Numbered from the stretch's first letter, positions 1-12,408 are shown. The stretch is 64,000 nt of DNA from Onchidella celtica (GCA_963931925.1 OZ007571.1:9824444-9888443), one strand, 5' to 3'. The notes: a model not told the origin generated them from the sequence alone. Translations and numbers: made by a program.

Positions 1-903
1 ACCAATCAAATTTGAGCAGTTCGCTGGGGGTTGCAGAAGATATAAGCGAAGCCATCTTTAGGTTTACTCACTCCATGCAGATCCTTTCCGGCTGCGAGGG
101 TGTCGGCTAAGGTTCAGCCAGAGAGAACCATAAGACTGTTAAAGACATGTCTATGTCCTGGATAGACAATGAAATAATCCACAGCTATTTTCTCCAGTTC
201 CCTGAAATCGTTTCAGGGAACCAATCGTAAGTGTCTTCACAATGATTCGAGATGATGTGAATCTGACCCTACTTTTCCAGTAGAAGTACTACCAAAGGAT
301 GCAAGACTATAATGTTTTTACTTGCCATTAAGATCTAGACTGAGTGACTGATATACACATTTGTAAATTGTAATTTGATGTGTCTGGATGAGGCTGGGGA
401 TTGCCAGCCCATCCTAGAGCAGATCTAGATCTATCTTAACTACGTCAGTGTGTCTTGACGGTTTGATCCTTTATAAGCTATTACTGAGTTAATATTGTCG
501 TCTGAGACATAAGAATATTATTTGTGAGATAGTAGGCAGATTATATTTCTGAAGATAAATAATTACTAAGTAAACTGTGAATGAGTCAGAATGATATGGA
601 TTTTCTAATCTTTTAAGAATCTAGAGGAGACTTCTAGTTATGTATTATAGTATTTTCATTTGATGCTGCTGATGTTGTCTTTTTAATATGTAAGATAGAC
701 GAAATTGTTAGGAATTTTAAGTAATAAATTTGTGGCCCTACAAGGTCCTTGATATAACTTACTCGAAATTGTTATTAGTGTATGTGGCATGGTATGGCAG
801 AGTAATTTCTAAAACCTCTCGATAGTGTAAAATGCAGTCGAACACATAATTTTATAATATAACCATCCCCGTAACACTCGAGGGCATACCCCAAATCATA
901 ACA
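1..903 (+). repeat. LTR of element A, copy 1 (3' portion; cut by window edge)
   Basis: This matches the end of the complete LTR at 15692-16956. It holds a TATA-like box (TTTATAAG, about 471-478) and a polyadenylation signal AATAAA near 725, the expected order for U3, R and U5. It ends in ACA and is followed after one base by a TGG that begins a primer-site-like sequence. Confidence 0.8.
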
Positions 904-904
904 C

Positions 905-917
905 TGGAGAGGGACCC
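905..917 (+). other. Candidate primer binding site of element A
   Basis: The sequence TGGAGAGGGACCC starts one base after the LTR end. It resembles the complement of the 3' end of tRNA-Cys, and element B has a similar site at the same offset. The tRNA identity is inference. Equivalent sites start at 6220 and 11589. Confidence 0.5.
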
Positions 918-1640
918 TTAAAAGAACTTTAGATAACGCCATGCCATTTAGATAAATTATTTAAAACCTATTGTATTTTTTTATTCCATCATTTAATATT
1001 GTACTCTTGTAATACTATGTTTTCAGGTCCTTTTATTATAGATTTTAGGCAATTTGTATTAATTTAATATTTTGTATTTCAATTTCATATGGTGAACTCA
1101 ACATCCCATTGACCCGTGGACACCGGCGAGGGAACCCTTTCACCGTACAGATCTATCTCAGACGGAAATACAGTTTTTTTGGGCTTGGAGCTGTGGATTA
1201 GGGATACATACCATCTGAATTCCTCAAAAAGAAAGATAAGTGAATCATCTATCTAACAGTCTTGAGGAGGGCGACGTACTTTCCGCTCTGTGTTTGTTCC
1301 AGGCCATTTTACTATTTACTATATGTTTAGTTTAAGTGCGGGAGGTTGGTTGGGATCATAGTTTAGCATATCTTCTTTGCCATTACGAAGGATATTGGAG
1401 TGCCTTGGTGGCTATTTATAATAACTCGGGGGGATTTGCTTCACTGTGAATAGTTCTTTTAGGGATCCATTATTCGTATAGATTGTGGCGTTTTCTTACT
1501 TCCTCACTTTTCTTTAGGAAGATGTCTCTCCTGTCTTTCTTCTTAAACTATCTGTAATATAAGTTAGGACTTGTAGGGTCTGTTATCGTTCGTTTTACTT
1601 GTCAGTATACGTCCTGTTTATTGTTTTTCTTTTTGCTTCC
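918..1640 (+). other. Leader region of element A without recognisable gag
   Basis: This 720-base AT-rich stretch between the primer site and the integrase homology is where gag should lie. I see no long reading frame, no zinc knuckle and no capsid-like sequence. The same stretch recurs at about 6233-6955 and 11602-12324. The element may have lost gag or may depend on gag from another element. Confidence 0.6.
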
Positions 1641-1724
1641 TTATAAACCGCACCGGATACCTCTAAGTTTCTTATTAAAGATGACTTATTATATCGTAAT
1701 TTTCGGAGTAAGCGAGAGACCGTT

Positions 1725-4229
1725 ATGCAACTTGTAGTACCGAGATCTTTTCGTCGCGACATTATTCGTCTCGCGCATGACACTTCCTTGGCGGGTCACC
1801 AGGGAAAGGCCAGAACTAAGTCTCGAATACTATCGCAATTTTTTTGGCCCAGTATTTACGCAGATGTAAACCGGTTCGTATCAACATGTGACGTATGTCA
1901 GAGACGTACTCCTAAAGGAAGAACATCACGAGCTCCTCTGCAGGAGATGCCTATGGTCTCCAGACCATTTGAGCGCGTTGCCGTAGATATAGTTGGACCC
2001 CTACACAAGTCAGACAGAGGACATCGTTTTATACTTTCTGTCATTGACTACGCAACCCGTTGGCCAGAGGCCATTCCGCTAAAAGACATTTCAGCTGATC
2101 ATGTCGCTGAAGCCCTTATTACTATTTTTTCACGTCTTGGGTTTCCGGTTGAAATTTTATCGGACAGAGGTCCACAGTTTACCTCTGAGCTTTTTAAGAA
2201 AGTCTTGGAGTTGGTCGGGATTAAACAAAGATTGACGTCTCCATACCACCCACAGTCTAATGGCTGCTGTGAACGTTGGAATGCTACCATGAAAAGTATG
2301 CTTGCGCGAGTTTCCGCCGACAAACCGAGTGATTGGGATCGACAACTCCCCGCTATTCTTTTTGCATACCGAGAACTACCGAACGCATCGACGGGTTTTT
2401 CCCCCTTCGAATTATTGTATGGTCGCAAGCCGCGTGGTCCAATGGCCATACTCCATGATTTATTCGCCGGATCAGACACCGACGACAATGATACGCGGTC
2501 TGCATATCAATACGTTGTAGACTTGCGCCATCGAATTCTTAACGCATGTCAGCTCGCACAAAAATCTTCAGCTGCGCATGCTAGCCTTTACAAACAATAT
2601 CGTGATCAAGGTAGCCGATTGCGAACCTTGGCCGTCGGAGACCAAACTCTTGTTCTCCTTCCGGAGACCAAAAATAAACTCCTTCTTACATGGAAGGGAC
2701 CTTTTAAAGTTCTAAAGAGACTTTCTCGAGTAAATTATCTTATCAAGATTCGAGGACAGGACAAAGTCTTCCATATAAATATGTTAAAGCAGTACCTGTC
2801 CGACGATAATAATCGACAGAATAATCGCCGAAATGTGGTTGCTCAGGCCAATGCGGCCTTGGTTTCAGTTGACGATGATGATCCTATTAAGATTGAGAAT
2901 TCAATCCCCGCACTTCGATCTTCTGAAAACACTTCGGATGTAAATATAAATCCAGATTTATCTGAATCGCAAAGACAAGATTTAAGAGATTTGCTTGACG
3001 AGTTTACTACAGTCTTTACTGATCTACCAGGTAATACTTCTTTAGTACAGCATGTTATAAGATTAAAGACGGATATACCCGTCTTTGTTAAACCATACCC
3101 GCGTCCGCTGCACGCACAAGAGACTATAATAACCGAGGTACGTATCTTGTTTCACCGGGGAGTGATAGAGCGATCGACGAGTCCATATAACTCACCCATC
3201 GTCTTAGTGAAAAAAAAAGATGATACCGTGCGTTTTTGTATTGACTATCGTAAACTTAATGAGATTACGATTTATGACGCTGAACCGATTCCCAACCAGG
3301 AGAATCTTTTTGCTCAGTTAGCGAGGGCAACGATTTTTTCTAAAATTGATCTTTCCAAAGGCTATTGGCAAATTCCGCTTGATGAGAATAGCAAGCAATA
3401 TACCGCTTTTCAGACCCCGTTGGGTCTTATGCAGTGGCGCTATATGCCTTTCGGGTTAGTTACAGCCCCGGCTACTTTCGCCCGTATGATGACAATATTG
3501 CTCCAGGGTATGAATTCCGTATTGTCGTATTTTGACGACATTTGTATTTATGAAACCGATTGGTCGGGCCACCTCGCAGCCCTACGACAAGTTTTTATTG
3601 CTCTTCGTCGAGCTGGCCTTACGGCGAAACCCAGTAAGGTGTTTTTAGGATATAATGAAATTAATTTTCTGGGCCATACAATTGCCCACGGCGTTCAGAC
3701 TCCTGATGACAAGAAGATAACTACCATCTTAAAGCTCCAACCACCTCGAACTAAGAAAGAAGTTCGTAGTTTATTGGGCTTTCTTAACTATTATAGGAAA
3801 TTCATTCCAAATTTTTCTTCGCTTACAGCTCCGTTGTCGGACCTCACAAGAAAGAATTTTCCTAATAAAGTGAAATGGACAACCGAATGTGCTGATACAC
3901 TTCGCACCGTTCAACAACTGTTTTCCACTTCCCCCATTCTCATACTTCCAGATATTAACCAAATATTTATTGTCCGCACTGATGCGTCGGACAAGGGATT
4001 GGGAGCTGTGTTATTACAGGAACGAGACGATACCTTGCGGCCATGTCTATACGCCAGCCGCAAGTTGCTAGATAGGGAATGCCGCTATGCAATTATCGAG
4101 CGAGAGTGCCTCGCTATCATTTTTGCTGTAAACGCATTTTCGCGATATCTACTCATGTCCGAGTTTATAATTGAAACGGACCATCGTCCGTTGTTATTCT
4201 TAAAGACTAACAGGGCTAAAAATGCTTGA
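1725..4229 (+). CDS. pol: Pol of element A, copy 1: integrase followed by reverse transcriptase and RNase H
   Basis: The frame encodes 834 residues. The integrase zinc-binding region has His18, His25, Cys55 and Cys58. The catalytic core shows Asp88 in VAVDIVGP, an Asp in LSDRGPQF near residue 145 and a Glu in NGCCERWN near 181. A GPY/F-type C-terminal region (TWKGPFKVLKR) follows near residue 325. After an acidic spacer, reverse transcriptase runs from about residue 420, with the IDLSKGYW block and the active-site YFDD (about base 3527). RNase H begins at RTDASDKG (about base 3976). Integrase-like sequence starts some 75 bases before the first ATG, so this ATG is probably not the natural start; such pol proteins are normally made by read-through from gag. 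RNase H-like sequence continues to about 4329. The integrase-first order places it with Gmr1-like Ty3/Gypsy elements. Confidence 0.9.
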   Translation: MQLVVPRSFRRDIIRLAHDTSLAGHQGKARTKSRILSQFFWPSIYADVNRFVSTCDVCQRRTPKGRTSRAPLQEMPMVSRPFERVAVDIVGPLHKSDRGHRFILSVIDYATRWPEAIPLKDISADHVAEALITIFSRLGFPVEILSDRGPQFTSELFKKVLELVGIKQRLTSPYHPQSNGCCERWNATMKSMLARVSADKPSDWDRQLPAILFAYRELPNASTGFSPFELLYGRKPRGPMAILHDLFAGSDTDDNDTRSAYQYVVDLRHRILNACQLAQKSSAAHASLYKQYRDQGSRLRTLAVGDQTLVLLPETKNKLLLTWKGPFKVLKRLSRVNYLIKIRGQDKVFHINMLKQYLSDDNNRQNNRRNVVAQANAALVSVDDDDPIKIENSIPALRSSENTSDVNINPDLSESQRQDLRDLLDEFTTVFTDLPGNTSLVQHVIRLKTDIPVFVKPYPRPLHAQETIITEVRILFHRGVIERSTSPYNSPIVLVKKKDDTVRFCIDYRKLNEITIYDAEPIPNQENLFAQLARATIFSKIDLSKGYWQIPLDENSKQYTAFQTPLGLMQWRYMPFGLVTAPATFARMMTILLQGMNSVLSYFDDICIYETDWSGHLAALRQVFIALRRAGLTAKPSKVFLGYNEINFLGHTIAHGVQTPDDKKITTILKLQPPRTKKEVRSLLGFLNYYRKFIPNFSSLTAPLSDLTRKNFPNKVKWTTECADTLRTVQQLFSTSPILILPDINQIFIVRTDASDKGLGAVLLQERDDTLRPCLYASRKLLDRECRYAIIERECLAIIFAVNAFSRYLLMSEFIIETDHRPLLFLKTNRAKNA

Positions 4230-4329
4230 TTAACGAGGTGGAGTCTTGCACTCCAGGAATACCGGTTTGTTATCCGGTCTATCCTGGGCGGTGACAATTC
4301 CCAAGCTGATATTTTGTCACGTCTCATTT

Positions 4330-4990
4330 AATTTCCTATTACAGAGTGTTGTGTCTTGTATTGGGGTTGGATAGTGCTTGTCCCCCTCAATTCTAGACGG
4401 TGGATGGATTCACATTTATCTTGTTCATTACTTTATGAACCATTTTTACAATCCTTTTTTGTGAATATCCTTTTTCCACCAGCGTCATTCCTGACTGTGA
4501 CCTGAACTTCTGGCAAACCTGACGCCCTTGTCAGCGGGTCAATGAGATAGAGACATGGCAAACCAAGCTACCAGAGCTACTGCTGCCATTGGATACCACA
4601 GTATTTTAATTAACAATATATTGTGTGTGAATGTGTATATAAGCAGCAATTGTGTGTGTTGACTAAATAATTATGAGCCTATTCCTTCAGTAAGGCTTCA
4701 TTGTTGATAATAGTTATACTTTAATCCAGCAGTATACGGTGATATACTCATTATTATTATAGATGTTTCTGAGAATTTTGATTGTGTGCAGTAAAAATGT
4801 TTAGATAGATTAAATTCTATAGAACGTGGCATCAATAATTGTATGCTTTTTGTCCATCCAATATGCACGTTCTTAGTTACATTTTTCTTCTCAAGCTTAA
4901 GGCTCATCTTTCTACAGTACTGCTTAAGCCCCTACCACAATAACTTTGGGATTTCTTGGATCTTATCGTGTAAATTTTTCTTAAAATTTT
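4330..4990 (+). other. 3' non-coding region of element A
   Basis: This 660-base stretch between RNase H and the polypurine tract has no reading frame I recognise on either strand and no envelope-like sequence. It recurs at about 9645-10305 and 15014-15674. Confidence 0.6.
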
Positions 4991-5007
4991 CACTGGGGTG
5001 GGGGATA
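4991..5007 (+). other. Polypurine tract of element A
   Basis: The G-rich run CACTGGGGTGGGGGATA lies directly before the LTR start TGTCAGGG, as expected for the plus-strand primer. It recurs at 10306-10322 and 15675-15691. Confidence 0.6.
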
Positions 5008-6218
5008 TGTCAGGGTTAGGATTTGAATTGCCGTGCTGGGTCACGCTTTATTTCATGTCATCATTGATTTTAGCCAGTGCAAACGTCCTTGAACTATTCC
5101 CGTGGACAGTTTGTTTTTATAACGCTTTTTCTTAGAGATGGAAAGAAAGTGGGGCAAGATAGAACGAATGGATAAAGTAACAGTGACGGTGCAGTTTTCG
5201 ACCCCGTGGTTTGGGTGTACTTTAGCAAGGGAAGACGGGGCGAATAAGGAGTGAATAAATTCGTACATAAAACGTAGAGGGTGGAGAGACTTTGCGAACG
5301 CTTTTGACATGGTAATTTAACTTTGTCTGTTACTATTAATAGATTGCGAGCTGAGCTCGAAATGGATGCACCAATCAAATTTGAGCAGTTCGCTGGGGGT
5401 TGCAGAAGATATAAGCGAAGCCATCTTTAGGTTTACTCACTCCATGCAGATCCTTTCCGGCTGCGAGGGTGTCGGCTAAGGTTCAGCCAGAGAGAACCAT
5501 AAGACTGTTAAAGACATGTCTATGTCCTGGATAGACAATGAAATAATCCACAGCTATTTTCTCCAGTTCCCTGAAATCTGACCCTACTTTTCCAGTAGAA
5601 GTACTACCAAAGGATGCAAGACTATAATGTTTTTACTTGCCATTAAGATCTAGACTGAGTGACTGATATACACATTTGTAAATTGTAATTTGATGTGTCT
5701 GGATGAGGCTGGGGATTGCCAGCCCATCCTAGAGCAGATCTAGATCTATCTTAACTACGTCAGTGTGTCTTGACGGTTTGATCCTTTATAAGCTATTACT
5801 GAGTTAATATTGTCGTCTGAGACATAAGAATATTATTTGTGAGATAGTAGGCAGATTATATTTCTGAAGATAAATAATTACTAAGTAAACTGTGAATGAG
5901 TCAGAATGATATGGATTTTCTAATCTTTTAAGAATCTAGAGGAGACTTCTAGTTATGTATTATAGTATTTTCATTTGATGCTGCTGATGTTGTCTTTTTA
6001 ATATGTAAGATAGACGAAATTGTTAGGAATTTTAAGTAATAAATTTGTGGCCCTACAAGGTCCTTGATATAACTTACTCGAAATTGTTATTAGTGTATGT
6101 GGCATGGTATGGCAGAGTAATTTCTAAAACCTCTCGATAGTGTAAAATGCAGTCGAACACATAATTTTATAATATAACCATCCCCGTAACACTCGAGGGC
6201 ATACCCCAAATCATAACA
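5008..6218 (+). repeat. LTR of element A, copy 2 (shared between units 1 and 2)
   Basis: The LTR begins TGTCAGGG and ends ATAACA. At 1211 bp it is 54 bp shorter than the other complete copies. It is the 3' LTR of the first internal region and also the 5' LTR of the second, which is direct evidence that the units share LTRs. Confidence 0.8.
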
Positions 6219-7039
6219 CTGGAGAGGGACCCTTAAAAGAACTTTAGATAACGCCATGCCATTTAGATAAATTATTTAAAACCTATTGTATTTTTTTATT
6301 CCATCATTTAATATTGTACTCTTGTAATACTATGTTTTCAGGTCCTTTTATTATAGATTTTAGGCAATTTGTATTAATTTAATATTTTGTATTTCAATTT
6401 CATATGGTGAACTCAACATCCCATTGACCCGTGGACACCGGCGAGGGAACCCTTTCACCGTACAGATCTATCTCAGACGGAAATACAGTTTTTTTGGGCT
6501 TGGAGCTGTGGATTAGGGATACATACCATCTGAATTCCTCAAAAAGAAAGATAAGTGAATCATCTATCTAACAGTCTTGAGGAGGGCGACGTACTTTCCG
6601 CTCTGTGTTTGTTCCAGGCCATTTTACTATTTACTATATGTTTAGTTTAAGTGCGGGAGGTTGGTTGGGATCATAGTTTAGCATATCTTCTTTGCCATTA
6701 CGAAGGATATTGGAGTGCCTTGGTGGCTATTTATAATAACTCGGGGGGATTTGCTTCACTGTGAATAGTTCTTTTAGGGATCCATTATTCGTATAGATTG
6801 TGGCGTTTTCTTACTTCCTCACTTTTCTTTAGGAAGATGTCTCTCCTGTCTTTCTTCTTAAACTATCTGTAATATAAGTTAGGACTTGTAGGGTCTGTTA
6901 TCGTTCGTTTTACTTGTCAGTATACGTCCTGTTTATTGTTTTTCTTTTTGCTTCCTTATAAACCGCACCGGATACCTCTAAGTTTCTTATTAAAGATGAC
7001 TTATTATATCGTAATTTTCGGAGTAAGCGAGAGACCGTT

Positions 7040-9544
7040 ATGCAACTTGTAGTACCGAGATCTTTTCGTCGCGACATTATTCGTCTCGCGCATGACACTT
7101 CCTTGGCGGGTCACCAGGGAAAGGCCAGAACTAAGTCTCGAATACTATCGCAATTTTTTTGGCCCAGTATTTACGCAGATGTAAACCGGTTCGTATCAAC
7201 ATGTGACGTATGTCAGAGACGTACTCCTAAAGGAAGAACATCACGAGCTCCTCTGCAGGAGATGCCTATGGTCTCCAGACCATTTGAGCGCGTTGCCGTA
7301 GATATAGTTGGACCCCTACACAAGTCAGACAGAGGACATCGTTTTATACTTTCTGTCATTGACTACGCAACCCGTTGGCCAGAGGCCATTCCGCTAAAAG
7401 ACATTTCAGCTGATCATGTCGCTGAAGCCCTTATTACTATTTTTTCACGTCTTGGGTTTCCGGTTGAAATTTTATCGGACAGAGGTCCACAGTTTACCTC
7501 TGAGCTTTTTAAGAAAGTCTTGGAGTTGGTCGGGATTAAACAAAGATTGACGTCTCCATACCACCCACAGTCTAATGGCTGCTGTGAACGTTGGAATGCT
7601 ACCATGAAAAGTATGCTTGCGCGAGTTTCCGCCGACAAACCGAGTGATTGGGATCGACAACTCCCCGCTATTCTTTTTGCATACCGAGAACTACCGAACG
7701 CATCGACGGGTTTTTCCCCCTTCGAATTATTGTATGGTCGCAAGCCGCGTGGTCCAATGGCCATACTCCATGATTTATTCGCCGGATCAGACACCGACGA
7801 CAATGATACGCGGTCTGCATATCAATACGTTGTAGACTTGCGCCATCGAATTCTTAACGCATGTCAGCTCGCACAAAAATCTTCAGCTGCGCATGCTAGC
7901 CTTTACAAACAATATCGTGATCAAGGTAGCCGATTGCGAACCTTGGCCGTCGGAGACCAAACTCTTGTTCTCCTTCCGGAGACCAAAAATAAACTCCTTC
8001 TTACATGGAAGGGACCTTTTAAAGTTCTAAAGAGACTTTCTCGAGTAAATTATCTTATCAAGATTCGAGGACAGGACAAAGTCTTCCATATAAATATGTT
8101 AAAGCAGTACCTGTCCGACGATAATAATCGACAGAATAATCGCCGAAATGTGGTTGCTCAGGCCAATGCGGCCTTGGTTTCAGTTGACGATGATGATCCT
8201 ATTAAGATTGAGAATTCAATCCCCGCACTTCGATCTTCTGAAAACACTTCGGATGTAAATATAAATCCAGATTTATCTGAATCGCAAAGACAAGATTTAA
8301 GAGATTTGCTTGACGAGTTTACTACAGTCTTTACTGATCTACCAGGTAATACTTCTTTAGTACAGCATGTTATAAGATTAAAGACGGATATACCCGTCTT
8401 TGTTAAACCATACCCGCGTCCGCTGCACGCACAAGAGACTATAATAACCGAGGTACGTATCTTGTTTCACCGGGGAGTGATAGAGCGATCGACGAGTCCA
8501 TATAACTCACCCATCGTCTTAGTGAAAAAAAAAGATGATACCGTGCGTTTTTGTATTGACTATCGTAAACTTAATGAGATTACGATTTATGACGCTGAAC
8601 CGATTCCCAACCAGGAGAATCTTTTTGCTCAGTTAGCGAGGGCAACGATTTTTTCTAAAATTGATCTTTCCAAAGGCTATTGGCAAATTCCGCTTGATGA
8701 GAATAGCAAGCAATATACCGCTTTTCAGACCCCGTTGGGTCTTATGCAGTGGCGCTATATGCCTTTCGGGTTAGTTACAGCCCCGGCTACTTTCGCCCGT
8801 ATGATGACAATATTGCTCCAGGGTATGAATTCCGTATTGTCGTATTTTGACGACATTTGTATTTATGAAACCGATTGGTCGGGCCACCTCGCAGCCCTAC
8901 GACAAGTTTTTATTGCTCTTCGTCGAGCTGGCCTTACGGCGAAACCCAGTAAGGTGTTTTTAGGATATAATGAAATTAATTTTCTGGGCCATACAATTGC
9001 CCACGGCGTTCAGACTCCTGATGACAAGAAGATAACTACCATCTTAAAGCTCCAACCACCTCGAACTAAGAAAGAAGTTCGTAGTTTATTGGGCTTTCTT
9101 AACTATTATAGGAAATTCATTCCAAATTTTTCTTCGCTTACAGCTCCGTTGTCGGACCTCACAAGAAAGAATTTTCCTAATAAAGTGAAATGGACAACCG
9201 AATGTGCTGATACACTTCGCACCGTTCAACAACTGTTTTCCACTTCCCCCATTCTCATACTTCCAGATATTAACCAAATATTTATTGTCCGCACTGATGC
9301 GTCGGACAAGGGATTGGGAGCTGTGTTATTACAGGAACGAGACGATACCTTGCGGCCATGTCTATACGCCAGCCGCAAGTTGCTAGATAGGGAATGCCGC
9401 TATGCAATTATCGAGCGAGAGTGCCTCGCTATCATTTTTGCTGTAAACGCATTTTCGCGATATCTACTCATGTCCGAGTTTATAATTGAAACGGACCATC
9501 GTCCGTTGTTATTCTTAAAGACTAACAGGGCTAAAAATGCTTGA
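7040..9544 (+). CDS. pol: Pol of element A, copy 2: integrase followed by reverse transcriptase and RNase H
   Basis: The 834-residue product reads the same as copy 1 along its whole length, including the integrase HHCC and DDE residues, the YFDD motif of reverse transcriptase and the RNase H aspartates. Spacing to the flanking LTRs (6218 and 10323) matches the other units. Identity over 2.5 kb means this copy separated from copy 1 very recently or has been homogenised with it. Confidence 0.9.
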   Translation: MQLVVPRSFRRDIIRLAHDTSLAGHQGKARTKSRILSQFFWPSIYADVNRFVSTCDVCQRRTPKGRTSRAPLQEMPMVSRPFERVAVDIVGPLHKSDRGHRFILSVIDYATRWPEAIPLKDISADHVAEALITIFSRLGFPVEILSDRGPQFTSELFKKVLELVGIKQRLTSPYHPQSNGCCERWNATMKSMLARVSADKPSDWDRQLPAILFAYRELPNASTGFSPFELLYGRKPRGPMAILHDLFAGSDTDDNDTRSAYQYVVDLRHRILNACQLAQKSSAAHASLYKQYRDQGSRLRTLAVGDQTLVLLPETKNKLLLTWKGPFKVLKRLSRVNYLIKIRGQDKVFHINMLKQYLSDDNNRQNNRRNVVAQANAALVSVDDDDPIKIENSIPALRSSENTSDVNINPDLSESQRQDLRDLLDEFTTVFTDLPGNTSLVQHVIRLKTDIPVFVKPYPRPLHAQETIITEVRILFHRGVIERSTSPYNSPIVLVKKKDDTVRFCIDYRKLNEITIYDAEPIPNQENLFAQLARATIFSKIDLSKGYWQIPLDENSKQYTAFQTPLGLMQWRYMPFGLVTAPATFARMMTILLQGMNSVLSYFDDICIYETDWSGHLAALRQVFIALRRAGLTAKPSKVFLGYNEINFLGHTIAHGVQTPDDKKITTILKLQPPRTKKEVRSLLGFLNYYRKFIPNFSSLTAPLSDLTRKNFPNKVKWTTECADTLRTVQQLFSTSPILILPDINQIFIVRTDASDKGLGAVLLQERDDTLRPCLYASRKLLDRECRYAIIERECLAIIFAVNAFSRYLLMSEFIIETDHRPLLFLKTNRAKNA

Positions 9545-10322
9545 TTAACGAGGTGGAGTCTTGCACTCCAGGAATACCGGTTTGTTATCCGGTCTATCCT
9601 GGGCGGTGACAATTCCCAAGCTGATATTTTGTCACGTCTCATTTAATTTCCTATTACAGAGTGTTGTGTCTTGTATTGGGGTTGGATAGTGCTTGTCCCC
9701 CTCAATTCTAGACGGTGGATGGATTCACATTTATCTTGTTCATTACTTTATGAACCATTTTTACAATCCTTTTTTGTGAATATCCTTTTTCCACCAGCGT
9801 CATTCCTGACTGTGACCTGAACTTCTGGCAAACCTGACGCCCTTGTCAGCGGGTCAATGAGATAGAGACATGGCAAACCAAGCTACCAGAGCTACTGCTG
9901 CCATTGGATACCACAGTATTTTAATTAACAATATATTGTGTGTGAATGTGTATATAAGCAGCAATTGTGTGTGTTGACTAAATAATTATGAGCCTATTCC
10001 TTCAGTAAGGCTTCATTGTTGATAATAGTTATACTTTAATCCAGCAGTATACGGTGATATACTCATTATTATTATAGATGTTTCTGAGAATTTTGATTGT
10101 GTGCAGTAAAAATGTTTAGATAGATTAAATTCTATAGAACGTGGCATCAATAATTGTATGCTTTTTGTCCATCCAATATGCACGTTCTTAGTTACATTTT
10201 TCTTCTCAAGCTTAAGGCTCATCTTTCTACAGTACTGCTTAAGCCCCTACCACAATAACTTTGGGATTTCTTGGATCTTATCGTGTAAATTTTTCTTAAA
10301 ATTTTCACTGGGGTGGGGGATA

Positions 10323-11587
10323 TGTCAGGGTTAGGATTTGAATTGCCGTGCTGGGTCACGCTTTATTTCATGTCATCATTGATTTTAGCCAGTGCAAACG
10401 TCCTTGAACTATTCCCGTGGACAGTTTGTTTTTATAACGCTTTTTCTTAGAGATGGAAAGAAAGTGGGGCAAGATAGAACGAATGGATAAAGTAACAGTG
10501 ACGGTGCAGTTTTCGACCCCGTGGTTTGGGTGTACTTTAGCAAGGGAAGACGGGGCGAATAAGGAGTGAATAAATTCGTACATAAAACGTAGAGGGTGGA
10601 GAGACTTTGCGAACGCTTTTGACATGGTAATTTAACTTTGTCTGTTACTATTAATAGATTGCGAGCTGAGCTCGAAATGGATGCACCAATCAAATTTGAG
10701 CAGTTCGCTGGGGGTTGCAGAAGATATAAGCGAAGCCATCTTTAGGTTTACTCACTCCATGCAGATCCTTTCCGGCTGCGAGGGTGTCGGCTAAGGTTCA
10801 GCCAGAGAGAACCATAAGACTGTTAAAGACATGTCTATGTCCTGGATAGACAATGAAATAATCCACAGCTATTTTCTCCAGTTCCCTGAAATCGTTTCAG
10901 GGAACCAATCGTAAGTGTCTTCACAATGATTCGAGATGATGTGAATCTGACCCTACTTTTCCAGTAGAAGTACTACCAAAGGATGCAAGACTATAATGTT
11001 TTTACTTGCCATTAAGATCTAGACTGAGTGACTGATATACACATTTGTAAATTGTAATTTGATGTGTCTGGATGAGGCTGGGGATTGCCAGCCCATCCTA
11101 GAGCAGATCTAGATCTATCTTAACTACGTCAGTGTGTCTTGACGGTTTGATCCTTTATAAGCTATTACTGAGTTAATATTGTCGTCTGAGACATAAGAAT
11201 ATTATTTGTGAGATAGTAGGCAGATTATATTTCTGAAGATAAATAATTACTAAGTAAACTGTGAATGAGTCAGAATGATATGGATTTTCTAATCTTTTAA
11301 GAATCTAGAGGAGACTTCTAGTTATGTATTATAGTATTTTCATTTGATGCTGCTGATGTTGTCTTTTTAATATGTAAGATAGACGAAATTGTTAGGAATT
11401 TTAAGTAATAAATTTGTGGCCCTACAAGGTCCTTGATATAACTTACTCGAAATTGTTATTAGTGTATGTGGCATGGTATGGCAGAGTAATTTCTAAAACC
11501 TCTCGATAGTGTAAAATGCAGTCGAACACATAATTTTATAATATAACCATCCCCGTAACACTCGAGGGCATACCCCAAATCATAACA
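10323..11587 (+). repeat. LTR of element A, copy 3 (shared between units 2 and 3)
   Basis: This is a full 1265-bp copy, TGTCAGGG to ATAACA. It closes the second internal region and opens the third. The TATA-like box is near LTR position 832 and the AATAAA near 1087. Confidence 0.8.
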
Positions 11588-12408
11588 CTGGAGAGGGACC
11601 CTTAAAAGAACTTTAGATAACGCCATGCCATTTAGATAAATTATTTAAAACCTATTGTATTTTTTTATTCCATCATTTAATATTGTACTCTTGTAATACT
11701 ATGTTTTCAGGTCCTTTTATTATAGATTTTAGGCAATTTGTATTAATTTAATATTTTGTATTTCAATTTCATATGGTGAACTCAACATCCCATTGACCCG
11801 TGGACACCGGCGAGGGAACCCTTTCACCGTACAGATCTATCTCAGACGGAAATACAGTTTTTTTGGGCTTGGAGCTGTGGATTAGGGATACATACCATCT
11901 GAATTCCTCAAAAAGAAAGATAAGTGAATCATCTATCTAACAGTCTTGAGGAGGGCGACGTACTTTCCGCTCTGTGTTTGTTCCAGGCCATTTTACTATT
12001 TACTATATGTTTAGTTTAAGTGCGGGAGGTTGGTTGGGATCATAGTTTAGCATATCTTCTTTGCCATTACGAAGGATATTGGAGTGCCTTGGTGGCTATT
12101 TATAATAACTCGGGGGGATTTGCTTCACTGTGAATAGTTCTTTTAGGGATCCATTATTCGTATAGATTGTGGCGTTTTCTTACTTCCTCACTTTTCTTTA
12201 GGAAGATGTCTCTCCTGTCTTTCTTCTTAAACTATCTGTAATATAAGTTAGGACTTGTAGGGTCTGTTATCGTTCGTTTTACTTGTCAGTATACGTCCTG
12301 TTTATTGTTTTTCTTTTTGCTTCCTTATAAACCGCACCGGATACCTCTAAGTTTCTTATTAAAGATGACTTATTATATCGTAATTTTCGGAGTAAGCGAG
12401 AGACCGTT

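Noticed and set aside
2099-2488. 129-codon minus-strand frame, repeated in each array unit
   Set aside because: It is the shadow of the integrase frame on the other strand and recurs only because the unit recurs.
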